64,000 nt of DNA from Bin87 sp034421995 (GTDB lineage: Bacteria > Chloroflexota > Dehalococcoidia > Lucifugimonadales > UBA3495). The DNA is taken from positions 27,981 through 91,980 of the forward strand of contig DAOUJY010000077.1 of NCBI GenBank assembly GCA_034421995.1, in the 5' to 3' direction. This document shows, one piece after another, positions 33,226 to 41,188 of the stretch. Both the position numbers and the translations under genes were made by a program. The stretch's first letter is position 1; the number at the start of each line of letters is the position of its first letter. Under the pieces are notes generated by a model. That model saw only the letters and a list, made by a program, of their open reading frames with translations, had not been told where the DNA came from and ran no database searches.

Positions 33226-33455
33226 TCAGAGGGTTCCAGCGGTGATGTCAATGGCCAGCGCCAAGGCTTCCCAAAAGGAAGCCATCTGTCCGGCAGCCGG
33301 TGGTGAATCGCGAAACGGGCATTCCCACACAGTCAGCACCGCCCTGCCCTTTTCTTGCAACAAAACGATGCTCCGAGCGTCGCGGGCGTGAATGCGCTCC
33401 ACCTTTCTCTAGCCAATACCCCCGGTTGGCGGCGGGAATACGAAACACCGGCTCT
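33226..33455 (-). pseudogene. Remnant of a vsr (very short patch repair) gene
   Basis: Read from about 33453 downward, the frame gives EPVFRIPAANRGYWLEK. A shift then gives IHARDARSIVLLQEKGRAVL, TVWECPFRDSPPAAGQMASFWEALALA and stops at 33226. This aligns with VRIPTTNREYWLTKLERNHARDARNVALLEEKGWAVLTVWECQLRDLPAATELMAAFLG of the intact Vsr at 35852. The N-terminal catalytic half is missing, and a frameshift lies near 33403. It is therefore a dead fragment of a second Vsr gene. Confidence 0.75.
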
Positions 33456-33515
33456 GTACGCTCTTCAGCGCCAGCTCCCCCGCTCCAATACAACCCCACC
33501 CATATACCCGCCTGG

Positions 33516-34640
33516 TCACGCGAACCGGGGCATCACCTTCGTCGCAAAATTCTCCAGGTTTTGCAGCGTCTTGCGCAGGGGAATGCCGGCGTGGGCGAAT
33601 TCCACCAGCAGGTAGTCCAGGTTGCAGACTTCCCGCAGTTCCTGCACCTGCTCGGCCACGTTGTCCGGCGAGCCGACCAGCAGGGTGCGCGGTTGCAGGA
33701 AGTCCCAGTCCAGCTTGACGTCGGGGGACAGTTCTTCGTCGGGGTTGGTGAACACCTGTCGGCCCCGAAAGGGGTCGTTGAATATGAACGCGGACATTAT
33801 GCCGGCCTCGGCATCCCGGCGGGCTTCCTCCATTGAAGACGCGACATAGGTGGAGCGCATGACCGCCTGGTCTTCGCCCAGGGTGAAGGATCGGCCCTCC
33901 AGCTTTGACCGCACCTCGGCGTAAAGTTCCATGCGCTGTTTGATCCGCAGCGGCGGGGGCTGCCAGTAGCAGGCTTTCAGCCCCATCTCGGCGGCGGTTG
34001 ACACCGACCGGTTGGTGGACACGGTCATCCAAAGGGGTGGATGTGGCTTCTGGTAGGGACGGGGCGTCACGCGCAGGCGGGTCACCCGTTCGCCGTCCTG
34101 CCAGTCCGGGTTTGGCGGGTATAACGGGTGGGAGAACACCGTGTTTTCGGTGGGGAAAGTGTAGTTCGCGCCCTGGTGGGAGAAGTACTCGTCGGCCCAG
34201 ATCTTGCGGACGATTTCCACGGTCTCCCGAAACAACTCCCGGTTCTCCCGTTCCCGGCGCGGGTCGGCGTGGGGATGAAACTGGGGGCCTTCGTAGGGCC
34301 AGATGCCCCGTCCGAACCCGACTTCGATCCGGCCCCGGGGCATGTTGTCCAGGATGGCAAGGTCTTCGGCCAGCCGTATCGGATGCCACCAGGGCGCGAT
34401 GTTGGCCATCTGGCCGATGCGAATCCGGCTCGTCCGCGCCGCCAGGTCCGCCCCCAGCAGAATGGGATTGGGTATGTCGCCCACGCCGTAGGGTCCGAAG
34501 TGGTGCTCGCCCAGCCACATCGCCTCGAAACCCAGCTCCTCGGCCAGGATGGTCTGCTGGCGGAGATTGTCCAGATGTTCCGCCGAACTGGCAGCCTCGC
34601 CGGCCGACGCCGCCACGGTGGTGAACGCGGCAAACCTCAT
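33516..34640 (-). CDS. LLM-class flavin-dependent oxidoreductase
   Basis: 374 aa. Luciferase-like monooxygenase hallmarks: LAEELGFEAMWLGEHHFGPYG, DLAARTSRIRIGQMANIAPWWHPIRLAEDLAILDNMPRGRIEVGFGRG, TPRPYQKPHPPLWMTVSTNRSVSTAAEMG and the C-terminal LVGSPDNVAEQVQELREVCNLDYLLVEF. It is in the same superfamily as 2550-3611 but only moderately similar. Predicted FMN/F420-linked oxidation of an unknown organic compound. It stands alone with no operon partner. Confidence 0.9.
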   Translation of the reverse strand: MRFAAFTTVAASAGEAASSAEHLDNLRQQTILAEELGFEAMWLGEHHFGPYGVGDIPNPILLGADLAARTSRIRIGQMANIAPWWHPIRLAEDLAILDNMPRGRIEVGFGRGIWPYEGPQFHPHADPRRERENRELFRETVEIVRKIWADEYFSHQGANYTFPTENTVFSHPLYPPNPDWQDGERVTRLRVTPRPYQKPHPPLWMTVSTNRSVSTAAEMGLKACYWQPPPLRIKQRMELYAEVRSKLEGRSFTLGEDQAVMRSTYVASSMEEARRDAEAGIMSAFIFNDPFRGRQVFTNPDEELSPDVKLDWDFLQPRTLLVGSPDNVAEQVQELREVCNLDYLLVEFAHAGIPLRKTLQNLENFATKVMPRFA

Positions 34641-34814
34641 GTCAGGACCTCCAACCCATTGAACTTCACGCGTGAGCGCCGGGAGGAATCTGCAATTTCA
34701 AAGGGTTAAAGATGAAGGCACGTACCTCCTCGGTCGCCCCTATTTGTCTGCGATGGGGCGGGTCGGACGCAGCCACGCGCTTAGGGCGCAAGCGCGATAG
34801 AATTGCCCGTTGGT

Positions 34815-35261
34815 TCAGTCCCTGTGTGGTTGCAAGTTGATGTAATTTCGGGTGGGATTTCCGCAGCCGGCATGATGAAAGCCAGGTTGAAGAAGTTGAT
34901 TGCATTGCGGGCAAGGGAACGGCCGGGACGCAAGACCGTCCGTGATAGCCGCGGTTTGCTCATCTACATTGAGAATGTAACCGCAGTAGGGGCATTGGTA
35001 TGCGGAGTTGACCTCGCTTCCTAAGTAGGGGAACGCGCCATCCCGGTTTCTGGCCGTTTCGTAATATGACCAGCACAACTGAACGTCGGTGAAAATCCTG
35101 ATGGTGGGGAAAGATGAAACCAGTACCATATCGGCCGGTGCCCCGCAACAGATGCAGCGCGGTTCTGCAATTTGAATATGCGCTTGAATGTCGCCTTGCA
35201 AAGCACCTTCAATGGGCATAAACCCGACCTGATGATGCTGGTCATTTCGGCGGGTCTCCAT
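34815..35261 (-). CDS. Zinc-ribbon protein of unknown function
   Basis: 148 aa with three paired-cysteine sites: CICC near residue 38, CPYC near 91 and CPQC near 118, plus a later HHAGC. These suggest two or more zinc ribbons. The middle contains SFPTIRIFTDVQLCWSYYETARNRDGAFPYLG. The family is not recognised. It lies in the accessory zone upstream of the vsr/GIY-YIG/methyltransferase cluster, on the same strand. It could bind nucleic acid or another protein; nothing further can be supported. Confidence 0.6.
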   Translation of the reverse strand: METRRNDQHHQVGFMPIEGALQGDIQAHIQIAEPRCICCGAPADMVLVSSFPTIRIFTDVQLCWSYYETARNRDGAFPYLGSEVNSAYQCPYCGYILNVDEQTAAITDGLASRPFPCPQCNQLLQPGFHHAGCGNPTRNYINLQPHRD

Positions 35262-35361
35262 TTGAGGATCCCCTTTTAATTGTAGGGGCCAACAATGACG
35301 AGGAAAGACTCGGCCGAGGTCTGGCCTTGGCCAAGCTTGGTAAACCGTGCGGTAAGCAGAA

Positions 35362-35823
35362 TTATGCTTGGTTCGGGTATAGTTCTGCCGGCTGCATGGT
35401 TAAAGCTGTGCCTTCATCTCCCTCGGCTTCAAGGGCCATATAAACTGCGGATGAGCCGAGGGGAGAGAATTCTACCCGTAACCTATGGCCAGCATTTTCT
35501 TCTGCTGGCTTGTGGAACAGAAACAGCCCGCCATCCCCGACATTGATGGCGTTGCCTACGTTCGCCGCAGCCGGTGACAAATTGGGGCACAAGGGTATCG
35601 CTTCAGACCAATCAGTTCCGTCGCCAACCCCTTGCCATGTTGCGAGTACCTTGCCCTTGCCCGACTTGAAGTCCAGTTGGTAGATTCGGTTCTGGGTTCC
35701 ATTCTCAAATTGGAAGGTGATGTCGGCCGCGGCTCTGCCGTTGGCAATACGCTTCTGCAAATCGCGTCCCAGCGCGCGAGTTATAGTATCCCGGATACCA
35801 CCGGGCAGTGTGATGACGGGCAT
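35362..35823 (-). CDS. Unknown protein next to vsr
   Basis: 153 aa from the ATG at 35823; an ATG five codons earlier overlaps the GGAGGG ribosome-binding site and is rejected. Sequence: MPVITLPGGIRDTITRALGRDLQKRIANGR, a beta-rich middle (ADITFQFENGTQNRIYQLDF) and a C-terminal LLRVEFSPLG-like strand. No known domain was recognised. It lies 28 nt downstream of the vsr gene on the same strand, so it may be part of the restriction-modification operon. Confidence 0.55.
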   Translation of the reverse strand: MPVITLPGGIRDTITRALGRDLQKRIANGRAAADITFQFENGTQNRIYQLDFKSGKGKVLATWQGVGDGTDWSEAIPLCPNLSPAAANVGNAINVGDGGLFLFHKPAEENAGHRLRVEFSPLGSSAVYMALEAEGDEGTALTMQPAELYPNQA

Positions 35824-35851
35824 TTGAGTTCCCTCCAATGAACGTCTGATT

Positions 35852-36295
35852 CTATGAAAGAGTATAACATTGCGCGCTGACGCCGGGGCGTCCCAAAAAG
35901 GCGGCCATTAGTTCAGTGGCCGCTGGCAAATCCCGCAACTGGCACTCCCACACAGTCAGCACCGCCCAGCCTTTTTCCTCCAGCAAGGCAACGTTGCGGG
36001 CATCGCGAGCGTGGTTGCGCTCCAATTTCGTTAACCAGTATTCCCGATTGGTGGTGGGAATGCGAACGCGTGGGCAACCATCGTGGCGGTGCCAGAAACA
36101 ACCGTTGACGAATATAACCTTGCGCCGCGAAGGAAAAACCAAATCGGGCCGCCCCGGAAGGTCAGCCCGATGCAAACGATACCGATAACCGAGGCCGTGC
36201 AACAGCCGCCGCACCTTCATCTCCGGCTTCATGCCTTTTGACTTGACCCGCGCCATGATGCGGCTGCGGGTTTCGGGGGATACGGTGTCGGCCAT
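35852..36295 (-). CDS. vsr: Very short patch repair endonuclease
   Basis: 147 aa, full length for Vsr. Residues MADTVSPETRSRIMARVKSKGMKPEMKVRRLLHGLGYRYRLHRADLPGRPDLVFPSRRKVIFVNGCFWHRHDGC hold the family core: catalytic DLVFP region, FVNGCFWHRH (zinc- and DNA-contacting) and WECQLRD at the end. Vsr nicks 5' of the T in T:G mismatches left by deamination of C5-methylcytosine and is normally linked to a C5 methyltransferase, here at 37533. It is followed on the same strand by the unknown gene 35362. Confidence 0.94.
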   Translation of the reverse strand: MADTVSPETRSRIMARVKSKGMKPEMKVRRLLHGLGYRYRLHRADLPGRPDLVFPSRRKVIFVNGCFWHRHDGCPRVRIPTTNREYWLTKLERNHARDARNVALLEEKGWAVLTVWECQLRDLPAATELMAAFLGRPGVSAQCYTLS

Positions 36296-36327
36296 GACGA
36301 CTTGCCTATCAGATTTGGGTTATGTTC

Positions 36328-36954
36328 CTATCCGTTCTCGATTTCTTCCAGTCTAGTCCGAGCCAACCATTCCAAGCGCTCGGCTTGCGCCAACAGAGTT
36401 CGGCGTATTCCCACCGTAACTTGGCGTTCACTGATCCTGCGCGCCAGGTCTGCTATTGTCCTTGCGCGGCGCGCTAGTCGAATGTCAGGGTGCTCCCGCT
36501 GTTGACGGAGTTCGTCGCTCAAAATTGACGCGCGTATTGATGGCGGCAAGGTTATAGTTTCAGCCGGCGCTACTTCACGTTCGTTGAGCACTGCTCCGAA
36601 CCGGGATTGCTGTAGGGCTTGTTCGTAAACCGTGAACTCGGCCCGACTAAGAGTTTCTCTCACATCTCTGGTCAGGTCCCAAAAGGGCCACATTTCGATT
36701 TCGGCCACCTCGAATGGGTCGAGAATGCTCATCGCAACTGCGTCGGTGCGCTGATTCGTTAAATGGCGCCGTATGCGTATCCTCAGCCCTTCGGAAGTTT
36801 GGCCGACGTAAATAGGTTCGCCGTCGTAGTCGTAGAAAAGATAAACTCCATGCCTACAGTTGCCAACCGGAACCCCATTATCGCATACCGTATCGAGGGC
36901 CTGTCTGACTCCGCTATAAAGCTCTGTCACTTCACGAGGTTCTCTTTGCATCAT
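36328..36954 (-). CDS. GIY-YIG nuclease-domain protein
   Basis: 208 aa from the ATG at 36954 (the frame opens at a TTG at 36969). The N-terminal GIY-YIG module (about 35-95) reads RHGVYLFYDYDGEPIYVGQTSEGLRIRIRRHLTN: GVYLF for GIY, IYVGQT for YIG, with the following arginine and the later EFTVYEQAL (catalytic Glu region). The C-terminal about 100 residues are helical and basic. Located between vsr and the methyltransferase, it may be the restriction enzyme of the system or a second nuclease. Some GIY-YIG proteins are type II restriction enzymes, but similarity to any particular one was not established. Confidence 0.78.
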   Translation of the reverse strand: MMQREPREVTELYSGVRQALDTVCDNGVPVGNCRHGVYLFYDYDGEPIYVGQTSEGLRIRIRRHLTNQRTDAVAMSILDPFEVAEIEMWPFWDLTRDVRETLSRAEFTVYEQALQQSRFGAVLNEREVAPAETITLPPSIRASILSDELRQQREHPDIRLARRARTIADLARRISERQVTVGIRRTLLAQAERLEWLARTRLEEIENG

Positions 36955-37054
36955 AAGAACGTTACCCAATCATCGGCATATCCCAGACTTGCGAGCATCT
37001 GTTGAGGGTCCAGCGTCCCCGGTTTTCTGACTTCAAATGAGCGAGCAGAACCGC

Positions 37055-37681
37055 TCACTGGCCGGATGATAGTGAATTGGGAACCGTGCGGTTGCCAAGT
37101 AAATGTATGCGCTCCACCTTGAACGGCGCGGCCCTCAAGGTTGTTTCTGGCATTGCGGCTCCAGGCATAGTCAGCCGGATCAAACTGCGACGTTTGCGTC
37201 CCAAAATCTTGAAACGAAAACCCTCCATATCCCGAATCAAAACCACCGTCCGCAAGTTAGGATACTGCGCTGTCGCTTCCTCAACGCGGGCGTTCCAGAT
37301 TTGCAAAACTTGCCGGCCAGTTTCCTGTATATCTGCAAAAGGGTCATCATTGCCGAAAGAGAAAACCGGGGCATTGCGCCCGGAAATAAGGCGCACCTGC
37401 GTGGTCGCAATTGGATTACGCGAACCAACGGTTTTTGCTGACCACGCCGTATTGCCCAGCGCAACGTCGGCGATACCGAGCGGGCTTCTGAAATGTTCGC
37501 CATTGACGGCGGCCGCAAAGATGTCGCCCCAATCATCGCCGGATAAATCGCTCCGCCCCACCGCGCTCGAGTAGACGATATTGCTTGCGATTGACTGAAT
37601 AATAGAGTCCGGTATCTGCCCCAGAGGATACGGCGTAGGGCTGTTCCATCCGCCGCGCAACCTCGGTCCTTGATAGGCCAT
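37055..37681 (-). CDS. Putative type II restriction endonuclease
   Basis: 208 aa. Residues about 50-110 look like a PD-(D/E)XK nuclease: DDWGDIFAAAVNGEHFRSPLGIADVALGNTAWSAKTVG, with Asp in GIADVAL and the SAK pair. Further strands are TTQVRLISGRNAPVFSFG and LRTVVLIRDMEGFRFKI. It sits directly after the C5 methyltransferase on the same strand, in the usual place of the cognate restriction enzyme. If it starts at the ATG at 37681 it overlaps the methyltransferase gene by 149 nt (37533-37681). Residues 1-50 (GQIPDSIIQSIASNIVYSSAVG) look protein-like in this frame. The identification rests on context and weak motifs. Confidence 0.6.
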   Translation of the reverse strand: MAYQGPRLRGGWNSPTPYPLGQIPDSIIQSIASNIVYSSAVGRSDLSGDDWGDIFAAAVNGEHFRSPLGIADVALGNTAWSAKTVGSRNPIATTQVRLISGRNAPVFSFGNDDPFADIQETGRQVLQIWNARVEEATAQYPNLRTVVLIRDMEGFRFKILGRKRRSLIRLTMPGAAMPETTLRAAPFKVERIHLLGNRTVPNSLSSGQ

Positions 37682-38588
37682 TTTGCACCTGCTCTAATAC
37701 AGCCAGCACCATGGGGACAGGTACGGCGTTTCCCGTCTGCTTGCGAATCTGCTGGTACGTTCCGGGCAGCTCAAACCACTCCGGGAATCCTTGTAGCCGC
37801 AGCATTTCCCGGGGCGTCAACCGCCTTTCGCCATTGACCAGCAAGTAATTGTAGGAAGCTCCGGCCCGTAGGGCGCAGGAAAACGGGTGGCTGGACACGT
37901 TGCCGCCTTTATTTTCGTGCCAAATCGACAACTCATAGGGGCTTTCGTGCTTTGCCAACCGCTTGTGGCGTATCCGTTCACTGACCAAATAGGTTGCCGG
38001 AACGTGCTCCTCCAAAATCTCTGACAGAGGCATATAATCGCCCATTGGTTCAGGCCATTCGAACGGAACCGAATGGTTGAGGAAACCTACAATTATTGTA
38101 CGCTCCCGTTTCTGCGGCAATCCGAAATCAAGCGCATTGAGAACTTTCCAATCGGCACGGTAGCCCAACTCGTTCAGCGCGGAGATTATGGCTTGCATCG
38201 TCCGGCCACGGTTGTGGGTGGACAGTTGGCGCACGTTTTCCAGCACGAACGCTGCCGGTCGTTTGACGTCGATAATTTCCGTCACGTTGAAAACAAGGTT
38301 GCCGCGATCATCGTCAAAGCCGCGCATATCGCCAATGATGCTGAATGGCTGACATGGGAACCCGGCCAGCAAAATATCGTGGTCGGGAACGGAGACTGGC
38401 GCAATTTTGGTAATATCTCCCGCCGGTTCCACACCGAAGTTCTGTCGGTAGGCCCGTTGAGCCTCCGGGTCAATGTCGCAGGCGAACACGCACTGCATAC
38501 CCAACCGGGCGGCGGCTATATGAAAGCCGCCAATGCCACAGAACATATCCGTGAACGTCAGCGGCGACGTTCCATCTCGATGCGTCAT
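37533..38588 (-). CDS. DNA (cytosine-5-) methyltransferase
   Basis: 351 aa from the ATG at 38588. The frame extends to 38795 but residues before TFTDMFCG are not family-like. Motif I TFTDMFCGIGGFHIAAARLG, motif IV LLAGFPCQPFSIIGDMRG (catalytic Cys in PCQ), motif VI FVLENVRQL, motif VIII FGLPQKRERTIIVG, the target-recognition region (about 195-260), and motifs IX-X RRLTPREMLRLQGFP and RKQTGNAVPVPMVL are all in order. It methylates cytosine C5 at a site not predictable here, in a type II R-M locus with a nuclease, vsr and a GIY-YIG gene. Confidence 0.95.
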   Translation of the reverse strand: MTHRDGTSPLTFTDMFCGIGGFHIAAARLGMQCVFACDIDPEAQRAYRQNFGVEPAGDITKIAPVSVPDHDILLAGFPCQPFSIIGDMRGFDDDRGNLVFNVTEIIDVKRPAAFVLENVRQLSTHNRGRTMQAIISALNELGYRADWKVLNALDFGLPQKRERTIIVGFLNHSVPFEWPEPMGDYMPLSEILEEHVPATYLVSERIRHKRLAKHESPYELSIWHENKGGNVSSHPFSCALRAGASYNYLLVNGERRLTPREMLRLQGFPEWFELPGTYQQIRKQTGNAVPVPMVLAVLEQVQNGLSRTEVARRMEQPYAVSSGADTGLYYSVNRKQYRLLERGGAERFIRR

Positions 38589-38812
38589 GACTAGAACATA
38601 ATATCTATGCAATATTGCCAATAATTTTATCAAGGTTGTCAAGGGGTTTTGGGGGTATTTTATGTAATTTCGGCCCCGTTTGACCGAAATTGGGGCAATT
38701 TTTAGCGAGCAGCCAAATATTGAGGAACGCCAATAGCAACGCCGAGGCAGTGTTTGAACCGCCCCGGCGTCGTCAGTCTGCCGGTGCATCACCATGCCGG
38801 CTGCCGGAACTG

Positions 38813-39484
38813 CTACTCCCGCTGCGCTGACCGCTCCCGGAGTTGGCGCCAGTGAACTTGGCCCGAGTGGATAACGTCGTCGATACGGTGGTCCGTGCGT
38901 ACCGAGGCTACTACGGCGTGGGCCGGCTGGCCGGTAAAGCGGGTCAGGCAGCCGGCGTTGCGGATGGGGCGGTCGATGTCGCGCCGGTCGGCAGTGAAAG
39001 AGACTTCCACTGCTATGTAGTGCAGCTGGCCGGCGGGGTCGGTGGCCTCAATAATCATGTCAGCCGCGCGAAAGCTGCGCAGGTCGCCGGGCGCGATGTC
39101 CGCAGTGTCCTGATTGCGGACTAAATCCCTGACCTCACGCTGGTTGAGCTGCTTTTCGTATTCAAGTCCCAAGTCCTCTGCGATAGACATGGCCTGTTTG
39201 TCGGCAATGGTGGCGGCCCCGACGTCTTTAAGCCAGGCCAGATCGTCCGCAAGGCGATTGAATCTCTGATCCATCCGCTCCGTGAGTTGGGCAACTTGCT
39301 CCGTGAGCCGGGCCAGTTGTTCTTCAACCCGCTCAACCCGCTCGGCAAGCCGGGCCACGGTTTGCGGCAGTTCCAGCAATTCCCGCGTCAGGATGCGGGA
39401 GCGCACCGCCTCCATCAGATGTGGATTTTCGTCCAGCGTCTGCATCAAGCGTCCTACCGCTTGAATATCGTCAATAGCGGCCAT
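38813..39484 (-). CDS. Coiled-coil nuclease-like protein (DUF3782-like)
   Basis: 223 aa. MAAIDDIQAVGRLMQTLDENPHLMEAVRSRILTRELLELP is followed by a heptad coiled coil (about 42-88, VARLAERVERVEEQLARLTEQVAQLTERMDQRFNRL) and a C-terminal domain with a nuclease-like core: ADMIIEATDPAGQLHYIAVEVSFTADRRDIDRPIRNAGCLTRFTGQPAHAVVASVRTD. The pattern resembles DUF3782-type restriction-like proteins of Cyanobacteria and Chloroflexota, although the final catalytic Lys is not visible (EVS). It is a paralogue of 39558. Confidence 0.65.
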   Translation of the reverse strand: MAAIDDIQAVGRLMQTLDENPHLMEAVRSRILTRELLELPQTVARLAERVERVEEQLARLTEQVAQLTERMDQRFNRLADDLAWLKDVGAATIADKQAMSIAEDLGLEYEKQLNQREVRDLVRNQDTADIAPGDLRSFRAADMIIEATDPAGQLHYIAVEVSFTADRRDIDRPIRNAGCLTRFTGQPAHAVVASVRTDHRIDDVIHSGQVHWRQLRERSAQRE

Positions 39485-39557
39485 TGCTGCGCTCCCGGTC
39501 GGGGGATGCCCGATAGACGACTTGATTATAGTGGTTCACCATCAAAATTGAGCGAAC

Positions 39558-40292
39558 CTAATCCGAGTAGTCATCATCCTCATCAAGTTGGTGCCAGAGC
39601 GCCCGGCCGGAATCAATGTCGGGTTGAATTTCCCGATCCTTCCGAAATGCCGCTACCACGGCGTGGGCCGGCCGGCCGGTGAAGCGGGTCAGATACTCCG
39701 CGTTGCGGATGGCCCGGCGGGTATCGCGAGCGTCGGCGGTGAAAGACACCTCCACGGCAATGTAATGCGTTTCGCCGGCAGCGTCAGTGGCTTCCATAAT
39801 CAGATCGGCGCGGGAGAAACTTGCCAGGTCGCCCACGCTGATGTCCGTCGTGTCCTGGTGTCGGGCCAGGTCGATAATCTCGTTGCCGTGCAGATGCAGC
39901 TGCCGGCGCAGCCCAAGCGCCGCCGCCATCGCGTGCGACTGCTCACGGGCGGCGTCCATGGCGGCGCGCCCCTTGATCCACGTGAAGTCATTGTCAATCT
40001 GGTTGAAACGGCGGTCCATCCGCTCGGTGAGCTGTGCCAGTTGCTCGGTAAGCCGGTCAACCCGCTCCGTGAGTTGGGCAACTTGCTCCGTGACTTGGGC
40101 CAGTTGCCCTTCAACCTGCTCAATCCGCTCGGTAAGCCGGTCAACCCGCTCGGTAAGCCGGGCCACGATTTGCGGCAACTCCAGCAATTCCCGCGTCAGG
40201 ATGCGGGAGCGCACCGCTTCCATCAGATGCGGATTCTCGTCCAGCGTCTGCATCAAGCGTTCTACTGCGTGAATGTCATCAATGGCGGCCAT
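39558..40292 (-). CDS. Coiled-coil nuclease-like protein (DUF3782-like), paralogue
   Basis: 244 aa from the ATG at 40292; the longer frame to 40592 is rejected because its first 100 residues are arginine-rich shadow sequence of the HepT-like gene. MAAIDDIHAVERLMQTLDENPHLMEAVRSRILTRELLELP repeats the start of 38813. The coiled coil is longer (LTERVDRLTERIEQVEGQ, LTERVDRLTEQLAQLTERMD), and the C-terminal nuclease-like region (LIMEATDAAGETHYIAVEVSFTADARDTRRAIRNAEYLTRFTGRPAHAVVAAFRKD) is conserved. Tandem duplicate with a differing coiled-coil length. Confidence 0.65.
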   Translation of the reverse strand: MAAIDDIHAVERLMQTLDENPHLMEAVRSRILTRELLELPQIVARLTERVDRLTERIEQVEGQLAQVTEQVAQLTERVDRLTEQLAQLTERMDRRFNQIDNDFTWIKGRAAMDAAREQSHAMAAALGLRRQLHLHGNEIIDLARHQDTTDISVGDLASFSRADLIMEATDAAGETHYIAVEVSFTADARDTRRAIRNAEYLTRFTGRPAHAVVAAFRKDREIQPDIDSGRALWHQLDEDDDYSD

Positions 40293-40398
40293 TGCTGCGT
40301 CCTGGTCGGTGTGGCGTATAGACGATCTGATTATAGCAGGACGTCGCCGCCGCCAAAGTATCCCACACGCCCTTCGGCGCCCGCGCCGAATGCAGCAA

Positions 40399-40782
40399 TC
40401 ATTCACCATCCGGGTGGCGACTGGGTCCTGATTGGTACGCGAGCGCTGCGGCCAAAGTTGCCGGAATGCTCTCTGTCGCGGCTTGCCACACTTTTTCGCT
40501 GTCCACCAAGTGCGGACGGTGCACCAGGAACGTACGCATACTGAACAACGCGGTCCAGTTGACTTCGGGTATTGCCGCAAGGTCCCGGTCACTTATAGAC
40601 TTCGCGGCGTCAGCGACCAGTCCCATCGCATGGTAAAGAGCGAATCGAGCGGTCAGGTCTCCGGCCAAGTAAGCATCGGCATTGCGTTCAGCGAGTCTGT
40701 TAACGACATTGCACCAATGGACCACGCGCCCCAGTGGTGATACTTCTAACGGACCGTGTTCATCCTCGGGTGTAAATGACAT
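40399..40782 (-). CDS. HepT-like DUF86 toxin
   Basis: 127 aa. The HEPN RNase motif RX4H is present as MRTFLVHRP, with the upstream TARFALYHAMGLVADAAKSISD helix and a C-terminal SEKVWQAATESIPATLAAAL that mirrors the VW...DLP.L ending of HepT/DUF86. The gene overlaps the upstream MNT-like gene (40760-41140) by 23 nt on the same strand, as in HepT/MntA pairs. HepT is an RNase/toxin that MntA inactivates by adding AMP to a tyrosine. The usual tyrosine position near the RX4H was not identified. Confidence 0.75.
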   Translation of the reverse strand: MSFTPEDEHGPLEVSPLGRVVHWCNVVNRLAERNADAYLAGDLTARFALYHAMGLVADAAKSISDRDLAAIPEVNWTALFSMRTFLVHRPHLVDSEKVWQAATESIPATLAAALAYQSGPSRHPDGE

Positions 40783-41140
40783 CCCGATTTTTCCTGTCCC
40801 GTATCGCCCACTGGGCGCCCTCGGCGATGCGCTTCTCCAGAATGCTGTTGTCCGTTATCCAGACCTTTCCCCCCGTCAGTTCCTCCAACTCTGCCACTAT
40901 GTTGAAATGGTGTTCGTTGAAGTGCCATTCGTACCGGTCCGAATCGAACTTGACGATGAGATAAAGGTCCACCTCAGCGAAGGGATCCGGGTCCAAGTTG
41001 TGACCCTTATGCACAGGCGGTCTGCTCTGACCGGTGTCAATAGCCATTTCATGGATGTTCCACCGCTGGCAGATTTCAGCGATCTTGTCCAATGGCAGGT
41101 CGGCTTTGGTCAGGAGAGGCTTGCTTTCCAACGAAGTCAT
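40760..41140 (-). CDS. MNT-like partner of HepT, with degenerate motif
   Basis: 126 aa. The position in front of the HepT-like gene and the sequence PFAEVDLYLIVKFDSDRYEWHFNEHHFNIVAELEELTGGKVWITDNSILEKRIAEGAQWAIRDRKNRDVIY match the C-terminal half of minimal nucleotidyltransferases, including the ...LL...D..RDVIYT ending. The GSX10DXD catalytic motif is not preserved: the first G-S is absent and only one Asp (EVDLYLIV) is clear. It may therefore be a catalytically altered antitoxin. Confidence 0.6.
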   Translation of the reverse strand: MTSLESKPLLTKADLPLDKIAEICQRWNIHEMAIDTGQSRPPVHKGHNLDPDPFAEVDLYLIVKFDSDRYEWHFNEHHFNIVAELEELTGGKVWITDNSILEKRIAEGAQWAIRDRKNRDVIYTRG

Positions 41141-41188
41141 AGCCGGCCCTCCATTGGACCCGTTAGAGATTGCCCAGCGTCAGTGACG

